DNA from: Pseudomonadota bacterium
GTDB taxonomy: Bacteria; Pseudomonadota; Gammaproteobacteria; Burkholderiales; Sulfuriferulaceae
DNA length: 9,756 nt
Direction of reading: 5' to 3'
Assembly: GCA_021790625.1 (NCBI GenBank)
Contig: JAJYGL010000225.1
Coordinates: forward strand, 1-9,756
The notes beneath the pieces are model-generated. The model searched no databases, was not told where the DNA came from, and saw nothing but the letters and a program-made list of their open reading frames with translations. Each line of letters opens with the position of its first letter. Within the stretch, counting starts at the first letter, position 1. Below are positions 1 through 5,159 of the stretch, piece after piece. The position numbers and the translations under genes are program-made.

Positions 1-1
1 C

Positions 2-325
2 GCGCTTTCTGCTGGCACCCGTCCGCAGCCAAAAGTGGCGGAAAATGCCATCAAGGCGTTACAACTGCTCGATTTGCCGACTGATGGCCTGTATCCCAAA
101 GATATCGATCAATTATTGGATGAGCCCGTCGATCTGGTCGTCACTGTTTGTGACAATGCAAAAGAAACCTGCCCGATATTTCCACGGCCAGTGCCGCAAA
201 TTCATCTGCCGTTTCACGACCCGCACGGCGAACCACTGGAAAGCTTCATTGCGGTACGCGACGATATCCGTCAACGACTGATCTCGACAGTAAAAAATGC
301 CCTACAACTGGAGACGACACCATGA
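2..325 (+). CDS. arsC: Arsenate reductase, low-molecular-weight phosphatase type (5' end missing)
   Basis: Arsenate reductase converts As(V) to As(III) in the cytoplasm for export. The reading frame is open from base 2, so the gene begins outside the window and 107 C-terminal residues are visible. The N-terminal P-loop with the first catalytic Cys is not in view. Visible landmarks are the SAGT motif at visible residues 3-6, then VTVCDNAKETCP with two cysteines (visible residues 50 and 57) separated by six residues. This matches the Cys82/Cys89 redox pair of the thioredoxin-linked ArsC family. An FHDP segment follows, corresponding to the family's conserved DP acid-base loop. A GTG at 35 lies inside the conserved fold and is not a credible start. 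The stop TGA (323-325) overlaps the exporter's ATG (ATGA), so the two genes are probably translationally coupled. An ordinary protein-tyrosine phosphatase is less likely given the Cys pair and the neighbour. Confidence 0.88.
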   Translation, partial: ALSAGTRPQPKVAENAIKALQLLDLPTDGLYPKDIDQLLDEPVDLVVTVCDNAKETCPIFPRPVPQIHLPFHDPHGEPLESFIAVRDDIRQRLISTVKNALQLETTP

Positions 326-1419
326 GCGGTCAATGTGAAATCACAGCAAAAAAAATATCCGGCGCGCCTCTGTCATGGTTCGAGCGTTATCTGAGCTTAT
401 GGGTCGTATCATGCATTTTTGTCGGCATTACACTAGGGAAATGGTTCCCGGCCATCTTTCACACCATTGGTGGCTGGCAAATTGCCGAGGTGAACATTCC
501 CGTTGGGTTGCTCATTTGGGTCATGGTTATCCCAATGCTGATTCGGGTCGATTTTTCTGCCTTGCACGAAGTGCGGCAGCATGTACGGGGTATTGGTGTG
601 ACCCTGTTCGTTAATTGGCTGGTCAAACCTTTTTCCATGACTTTTCTCGGCTGGCTGTTCATCCGCCATCTGTTTGCCGCTTATCTGCCCGCAGTTCAAC
701 TCGACAGCTATATTGCCGGATTGATTCTGCTGGCAGCGGCTCCCTGTACCGCCATGGTATTCGTCTGGAGCCGTCTGTCTGATGGCGATCCATTGTTCAC
801 CCTGTCTCAGGTCGCTCTCAACGACACCATCATGATATTTGCCTTCGCACCGTTGGTCGGGCTGTTGCTCGGCATATCCACCATCAGCGTTCCATGGGCA
901 ACCTTACTGATTTCCGTGTTGATGTACATTATCGTTCCAGTCATTCTGGCGCAATCTTTGCGTCATTTCTTGCTAAGAAAGGGGCAACAAGCGCTCGATA
1001 ATGTCTTGAATGCAATCGGTCCGGCTTCAATCGCTGCATTGCTCACCACACTGGTATTGCTATTTGCTTTTCAGGGCGAAGCCATTTTGCAACAACCGGT
1101 CATCATTCTGCTGCTGGCAGTGCCCATCTTTATTCAGGTTGTTTTCAATGCCGGGCTGGCTTATTGGCTCAACCGTGTATTGGGAGAAAAGCACAACATC
1201 GCCAGCCCATCGGCACTGATTGGCGCCTCAAATTTCTTCGAACTGGCCGTGGCCACCGCCATCAGCCTGTTCGGGTTTCATTCTGGTGCGGCACTGGCTA
1301 CCGTGGTTGGTGTCCTGATTGAGGTGCCTGTCATGCTGCTCGTGGTGAGATTCGTCAATGCGACCAAGGGTTGGTATGAACATACGAACATACAACTGGA
1401 TAACGAGCAACCTCTTTGA
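322..1419 (+). CDS. acr3: ACR3-family arsenite efflux transporter
   Basis: This is an inner-membrane carrier that expels arsenite, the product of the upstream reductase. The 365-residue length is normal for bacterial ACR3, and about ten hydrophobic segments can be seen (roughly 26-44, 59-76, 92-118, 130-148, 166-186, 189-212, 232-252, 258-286, 299-320, 322-345). Family hallmarks are AAPCTAMVFVWS (Cys142), VALNDTIM (165-171), GASNFFELAVA (Glu307) and GVLIEVPVML (330-339). Cys142 and Glu307 appear to correspond to the Cys and Glu shown to be essential in characterised ACR3 proteins (family knowledge, alignment by eye). The start ATG at 322 has a good Shine-Dalgarno GGAG at 310-313 with an 8-base spacer and sits in the ATGA overlap with arsC. 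A terminator-like hairpin follows the stop. It is not the unrelated ArsB family, whose members are longer. Any ars regulator or promoter lies outside the window. Confidence 0.95.
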   Translation: MSGQCEITAKKISGAPLSWFERYLSLWVVSCIFVGITLGKWFPAIFHTIGGWQIAEVNIPVGLLIWVMVIPMLIRVDFSALHEVRQHVRGIGVTLFVNWLVKPFSMTFLGWLFIRHLFAAYLPAVQLDSYIAGLILLAAAPCTAMVFVWSRLSDGDPLFTLSQVALNDTIMIFAFAPLVGLLLGISTISVPWATLLISVLMYIIVPVILAQSLRHFLLRKGQQALDNVLNAIGPASIAALLTTLVLLFAFQGEAILQQPVIILLLAVPIFIQVVFNAGLAYWLNRVLGEKHNIASPSALIGASNFFELAVATAISLFGFHSGAALATVVGVLIEVPVMLLVVRFVNATKGWYEHTNIQLDNEQPL

Positions 1420-1426
1420 CGCACTA

Positions 1427-1448
1427 GGGCACTTGTCTGCCCATTTTT
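1427..1448 (+). terminator. Probable intrinsic terminator after acr3
   Basis: The stem GGGCA (1427-1431) pairs perfectly with TGCCC (1438-1442) around a 6-base loop, followed by A and five T residues (1444-1448). It lies 8 bases after the acr3 stop. The stem is only 5 bp, so it is a modest terminator, but position and T-run fit the end of the arsenic operon and separate it from the next gene. Confidence 0.5.
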
Positions 1449-1502
1449 GTCAACCGTGCCGCAAAAATGCGACTACCCGGATTTGCCGTGCCCGCAAATA
1501 TA

Positions 1503-1538
1503 CTGTATCCCATTGTACAGATTGATGTCATTATCAAT
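1503..1538. promoter_or_regulatory. Two abutting 18-bp dyads, candidate operator
   Basis: Dyad one is CTGTA (1503-1507), 8 bases, TACAG (1516-1520). Dyad two is ATTGAT (1521-1526), 6 bases, ATCAAT (1533-1538). Both are perfect, both are 18 bp long and they touch. They lie just upstream of the promoter candidate for the 526-codon gene, where an activator or repressor might bind. A diverged direct repeat, CCGTGCCGCAAA (1454-1465) and CCGTGCCCGCAAA (1486-1498), starts 32 bases apart in the same region. Binding is inference only. Confidence 0.25.
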
Positions 1539-1549
1539 GTCGTCCCTGA

Positions 1550-1578
1550 TTTACGTCGAGGCATAAAACTTGCATAAT
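1550..1578 (+). promoter_or_regulatory. Candidate sigma70 promoter for the 526-codon gene
   Basis: A -35-like TTTACG (1550-1555, 4 of 6 consensus bases) and a -10-like CATAAT (1573-1578, 5 of 6) are separated by the ideal 17 bases. Transcription would begin near 1585, about 50 bases before the ATG at 1634. The upstream terminator candidate makes an independent promoter here sensible. Confidence 0.4.
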
Positions 1579-1633
1579 CATCACTCGACAAAACAGATAA
1601 CCCTGCCGTCTTTATTCCGCAGGCAAGAAGACG

Positions 1634-3214
1634 ATGATAAAAAACATGGCCACGCTGTTGGGACAAAAAATGCGTCCCAAACAGGAATCTCCGCTGGAGA
1701 GCTTGAAGGCTCTGCACCAATGGCTAGCACAGCTGACATCATACCCGGAGTATGACGCCCATCAGCGGGTAGTTTCTCTACTGGACGAGTTTCATCGTCT
1801 GAATGTTTCACACGATGTTCAATATATTCACCTGCTAGGGTTGGTTGAGCAAGCTGGTTCAAAATTACAATATGGCCTCATCAGCCGGTTCTTTTCCAAC
1901 CAACAAAAAAATAAAGCGGCCAATTCGGCCTTCCTGCAAGAAATTACCGCTTTTTATCGTTTGTTGGCACAAATCTATCAACATCTGGTAAAGATTCATG
2001 CCCACCAGAATACCTCCCACTCTCTTTTGCCAACACTGGTGCTACGCGCATTGCATTACCATGGCAAGCTGATTCAATGGCGTTATTTGCGCTTCGAGCT
2101 ACCAACCGCTCAAGTCTGGCAGGCAGTCAACCGATTGTATCTGCTTGCACAGCATCACGAATTTTCTGGCAAGAGCATGATATTAAAGGGAAACGCTTAC
2201 GCTTCCTGTGAAGCGGTTTACGCTCGCATACTATTGCTGCATCTCATGCTGCCCGTAGGCCTGACCGCACATGAAATCGAGCTCGCGGCTTACTGGTCAT
2301 GGAAATGGCGCGACATGCTCCACCTGTCTTCGTCCAAAAATCAGGCGACACATACCATCGACCTTACCGGCAATCAACCGCCACATCTGAACATACGCCC
2401 GGCCAACAAGGACGGCTCCGTCCTTTATTGGTCGGTTCGCGACGTGCTGGAAGAAATCATCACGACCACATCCAAAACGGGCTCGACACCACAAACCATC
2501 AAGTTGTACGGCGTCCCCTGCACGGCAGACCGTCGCCCGGTACTGGAATATCTGCATGCCCGTCTGTCAAACCGGACCATTTCGAGTACACACGAACTAC
2601 CTGCAGAAGTCACCATCGGTTGCAATGCCGAAAGCCACGAAATCGTGCCTTTATCACAACACAATCTGCAGTACTTTGCTGCACAATGCCGCATCACCGG
2701 TCACCCCAACGAAGCTTTTTTTCAACTGACGGTCACGGAAGAAATGTCACTGTGCCACATCAATCATGGACACCTGCTGCTGATTGAAACGTCCCCCACG
2801 ACATCGCCAATTCTGGCGATCGTGCGCTGGATAGATAAAAAAGGCCGCCGTTTGACGACGCTTGGCATGGAACGCTTGGGCAAAGCGCCCAGAATCATCA
2901 CCTTTCAACCAGTGGAAGACGTCTCACAAGCCGCGCATACCCAAGCTATCGGCAAATCAGATAACACTTCAGAAAATGTAATCCTGGCCGTATCAGAACC
3001 TAACCTGCTGTTAGGAAAAAATGTGCGCATTGGCCGCTACCTGGATATCCTGGACGAGGATGTCGCCATTGATGACAACATGACGCATGAAAAAGCCATT
3101 TATCGTATCCGCACGTACGTTCATCCTACCGAACTGGATAAACGCTGGAATATGATTCCTTTTTCCCGCATTACCCGCACGCCACTGTCTGCCAGTACCA
3201 CAGCTTCTGACTAA
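1634..3214 (+). CDS. Uncharacterised protein with helical N-terminus and PilZ-like C-terminal region
   Basis: The function is unknown. The 526-residue product has no signal peptide and no clear membrane segment, so it is probably cytoplasmic. Residues 1-235 look mostly helical, rich in Leu, His, Gln and Tyr (for example the stretch around 130-175), and are followed by a mixed region at 240-350. Residues 365-425 contain short strands and the pattern VRWIDKKGRRLTTLGMERLG (397-416), which resembles the end of PilZ-like barrels (a strand with RW, a turn, then G-x-E-x-L-G). The canonical c-di-GMP-binding RxxxR and DxSxxG motifs are not evident. A tail at 440-510 follows. From memory the layout resembles a betaproteobacterial family of about 500 residues annotated as hypothetical or PilZ-domain; this is not verified. 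The start ATG 1634 has a weak AAGAAG nearby; ATG 1646 is an alternative. It is transcribed alone, converging on the Nudix gene. Confidence 0.8.
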   Translation: MIKNMATLLGQKMRPKQESPLESLKALHQWLAQLTSYPEYDAHQRVVSLLDEFHRLNVSHDVQYIHLLGLVEQAGSKLQYGLISRFFSNQQKNKAANSAFLQEITAFYRLLAQIYQHLVKIHAHQNTSHSLLPTLVLRALHYHGKLIQWRYLRFELPTAQVWQAVNRLYLLAQHHEFSGKSMILKGNAYASCEAVYARILLLHLMLPVGLTAHEIELAAYWSWKWRDMLHLSSSKNQATHTIDLTGNQPPHLNIRPANKDGSVLYWSVRDVLEEIITTTSKTGSTPQTIKLYGVPCTADRRPVLEYLHARLSNRTISSTHELPAEVTIGCNAESHEIVPLSQHNLQYFAAQCRITGHPNEAFFQLTVTEEMSLCHINHGHLLLIETSPTTSPILAIVRWIDKKGRRLTTLGMERLGKAPRIITFQPVEDVSQAAHTQAIGKSDNTSENVILAVSEPNLLLGKNVRIGRYLDILDEDVAIDDNMTHEKAIYRIRTYVHPTELDKRWNMIPFSRITRTPLSASTTASD

Positions 3215-3249
3215 TGACCCCGCGCTTACCAACACGACATTTTCCACGT

Positions 3250-3275
3250 ATTAATCGGCTGAATTAATCGGCTGA
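3250..3275. repeat. Perfect 13-bp tandem duplication at the Nudix gene stop
   Basis: ATTAATCGGCTGA occurs twice head to tail (3250-3262 and 3263-3275). The right copy carries the last codons and the TAA stop (3266-3264, minus strand) of the Nudix gene. The left copy lies just after the stop and is non-coding. It looks like a recent slippage duplication with no effect on the protein. Confidence 0.85.
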
Positions 3276-3830
3276 GGCATGGCGGCTGCGCTGCGGAATA
3301 TCGGCTATATGCAGCACGAACTCACCGCGACGTGCGTCCTCAAAATAGCGGTGCAAGGTATATTCTATTGCCAGAAACGCCAAATCATGCCAGGGAATCT
3401 CGTTTTCCTCGAACAAGCGGACTTCCAGACTTTCTTCGCCGGGTGCCATGTCCAGGCTAAGCAGGCGGGCACGGAATATCAAATAAACCTGGCTAATATG
3501 GGGCAGGTTGCACAACGTAAACAATTGCAGGTTTTCCACCTCGGCGCCGGCTTCTTCACGTGTTTCTCGCAGGGCACCATCGGGTGCCGTTTCCAGGTTT
3601 TCCATGAAGCCGGCTGGCAACGTCCACTTTCCATATTGCGGTTCAATCGCCCGGCGACACAATAATATCTTGCCTTCCCACTCCGGCAGCGTGCCTACCA
3701 CAAGTTTCGGGTTCTGATAAAACACAGTCTGGCATACTGCACACACCTCCCGAGGTCGATTGTCGCCAACCGGCACACATTGCACGACCGACCCACCGCA
3801 CTCGCTACAGAATTTCATCATCCTGACCAT
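3264..3830 (-). CDS. Nudix hydrolase with N-terminal zinc ribbon
   Basis: The protein is predicted to hydrolyse a nucleoside diphosphate linked to another moiety; the substrate cannot be read from the sequence. It is 188 residues long. A zinc ribbon is formed by C8-x2-C11 and C30-x2-C33. The Nudix box runs from Gly74 to Ala96 (G-x5-E80-x7-R88-E-T-R-E-E-A-G), with the metal-binding glutamates E92 and E93 present. The domain order is reminiscent of NudC (NADH pyrophosphatase/RNA deNADding), but the protein is much shorter, so I do not assign that symbol. It follows truB by 6 bases and is probably the last gene of the operon. The start is uncertain: ATG 3830 has GAAGG one base away and GGGAAGG 11 bases away, while ATG 3821 has GAAGG at 10 bases and ATG 3818 gives the family-like start MKFCSECG. 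No terminator is visible after the stop. Confidence 0.9.
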   Translation of the reverse strand: MVRMMKFCSECGGSVVQCVPVGDNRPREVCAVCQTVFYQNPKLVVGTLPEWEGKILLCRRAIEPQYGKWTLPAGFMENLETAPDGALRETREEAGAEVENLQLFTLCNLPHISQVYLIFRARLLSLDMAPGEESLEVRLFEENEIPWHDLAFLAIEYTLHRYFEDARRGEFVLHIADIPQRSRHASAD

Positions 3831-3836
3831 GCCTTC

Positions 3837-4772
3837 TCATGCCTTCCCATCGGTTGCCTTCCCATCGGTACGCATCAGGCGTTGTGGTTTCAAACACCCG
3901 GTTTCATCCAGCGCAATCAATCCCATAAAACCGTTTTCATCATACACCCGACAAATACCCGGCTTCAAAACGGGAATATCCTGTCGCACAATTTGTCGAC
4001 CAAATTTCAACGCTTTTGCTTCATCCAGACTCAGCGATAACGTTGGTAGATGCGCCACCAAAATATCCGGCGGCAACAAACATGCCTCGCGGGCTGCCAA
4101 TTCCATTGCTTCCAACCTGTCCAGCGACAACGCCGAATCCAGTGCAAAGCCACCACTGGCAATACGGGTCAAAGCAGTCAAATGTGCCCCACAACCCAAA
4201 GCATGACCAATATCTTCCGCCAGCGTCCGAATATAAGTGCCGGCGCTACAACTGACTTCAATATCCAGTTGCGGAAGCTGATACGCCAATATCCGCAACG
4301 CACTAATCTGTATCTGGCGTGGCTGGCGTGGTAAAGAAATTCCCTCGCGAGCATAAGCGTATAAGGGTTTTCCTTGCACTTTCAGCGCCGAATACATGGG
4401 TGGAATCTGAGTAATGTCGCCCCGGAAACGCTCGATGACGGAGGCAATATCCAACGAATCGGGTACAGGTTTGCTCTGTACCACGTCTCCTTCGGCATCG
4501 CCAGTCGTCGTCTGAATACCCAGACAAATACTGGCGCGATAAGTTTTATTTGCCTCAAGTTGCCAGGAAGAAAATTTACTGGCCTCGCCAAGACAAATTG
4601 GCAGCAGGCCATCAGCCAACGGATCCAGCGTGCCAGTATGGCCGGCTTTTTCTGCCTGAAACAAGGCGCGCACACGCAAGAGCGCTTGATTGGAACTCAA
4701 CCCACGTGGTTTATCCAACAGGAAAACGCCATGAATAGCACGTTTGATGCGTCGCGGACGCTCAATCACCAT
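3837..4772 (-). CDS. truB: tRNA pseudouridine(55) synthase
   Basis: TruB isomerises U55 to pseudouridine in the T-loop of tRNAs. From ATG 4772 the protein has 311 residues, close to E. coli TruB. The catalytic motif GHTGTLDPLADGLLP (44-58) holds the nucleophile Asp50. Further conserved parts are the opening GVFLLDKPRGLSSN, YRASICLG, PMYSALKVQGKPLYAYAR, and AGTYIRTLAEDIG with a conserved Arg, then a C-terminal PUA-like segment. The frame is open to 4817 (TTG, then ATG 4814), but those starts lie deep in rbfA. ATG 4772 gives an N-terminus (MVIERPRR) that lines up with E. coli TruB and an 11-bp overlap with the rbfA end. No strong Shine-Dalgarno is seen, which fits translational coupling to rbfA. 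The C-terminus ends in a duplicated TDGKA from a 15-bp tandem repeat. Confidence 0.96.
   Translation of the reverse strand: MVIERPRRIKRAIHGVFLLDKPRGLSSNQALLRVRALFQAEKAGHTGTLDPLADGLLPICLGEASKFSSWQLEANKTYRASICLGIQTTTGDAEGDVVQSKPVPDSLDIASVIERFRGDITQIPPMYSALKVQGKPLYAYAREGISLPRQPRQIQISALRILAYQLPQLDIEVSCSAGTYIRTLAEDIGHALGCGAHLTALTRIASGGFALDSALSLDRLEAMELAAREACLLPPDILVAHLPTLSLSLDEAKALKFGRQIVRQDIPVLKPGICRVYDENGFMGLIALDETGCLKPQRLMRTDGKATDGKA
3840..3869. repeat. Perfect 15-bp tandem duplication at the truB 3' end
   Basis: TGCCTTCCCATCGGT (plus strand) is present twice in direct contact (3840-3854, 3855-3869). On the minus strand it encodes TDGKA twice, the last ten residues of TruB. A third, partial copy of GCCTTC-CAT (3831-3840) covers the truB stop and Nudix start region. 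The unit carries GGGAAGG, so the copies multiply Shine-Dalgarno-like sequence ahead of the Nudix gene. Confidence 0.9.
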
Positions 4773-5145
4773 GCCCGTCGTCGGCGGGCGTCGCCGATTG
4801 CGACACCGCCTCATCAATCAAGCTCGACAACCAGGCACCTCGTGCTACCGAGGTGTCATACACAAAACTCAACTGTGGCACCAGACGCAACCGCATGCGT
4901 GGCCCCAATTGTGAACGAATAAATCCTGCCGCGCGATTGAGTATGGTCATCGCCTGCAGTGCGTGCGCTTCGGGATCAAGCACCGTAAAGTACACCTTGG
5001 CAGATTCCAGATCGCGCGTCAACTGGACTTCAGTTACCGTCACCAGACGCAGACGAGGATCGTCGAGTTCTGTACGCAGAATCTCCGCCAGTTCACGTTG
5101 CAACTGTTCGGCGACCCGACGCGAGCGGGGAAAGTCTCTTGCCAT
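4762..5145 (-). CDS. rbfA: 30S ribosome-binding factor A
   Basis: RbfA is a small KH-fold protein that binds the immature 30S subunit, helps 16S rRNA 5'-end maturation and is needed at low temperature in E. coli. The 127-residue length is normal. Recognisable parts are RSRRVAEQLQRELAEILRTE (7-26), LVTVTEVQLTRDLESAKVYF (34-53), and the C-terminal KH-like stretch FIRSQLGPRMRLRLVPQLSF (75-94) followed by the DTS...LIDEA helix. ATG 5145 is preceded by AAGGTGAG (5160-5153), a good Shine-Dalgarno that overlaps the infB stop. The gene starts 14 bases after infB and its end overlaps the truB start by 11 bases, so the three are surely co-transcribed. Confidence 0.96.
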   Translation of the reverse strand: MARDFPRSRRVAEQLQRELAEILRTELDDPRLRLVTVTEVQLTRDLESAKVYFTVLDPEAHALQAMTILNRAAGFIRSQLGPRMRLRLVPQLSFVYDTSVARGAWLSSLIDEAVSQSATPADDGHGD

Positions 5146-5159
5146 GATTCATCTCACCT

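Noticed and set aside
35..325. A complete short gene starting at GTG 35
   Set aside because: The frame continues upstream to the window edge with the conserved SAGT motif, so the GTG is internal to arsC.
1501..1520. LexA (SOS) box: TACTGTAT...ACAG
   Set aside because: The left half matches the consensus well, but the CTGT and ACAG halves are 10 bases apart instead of 8, so it is kept only as a generic dyad.
4773..4817. Longer truB starting at TTG 4817 or ATG 4814
   Set aside because: This would overlap rbfA by more than 50 bases and add an Arg-rich extension absent from the family. ATG 4772 aligns with known TruB N-termini.
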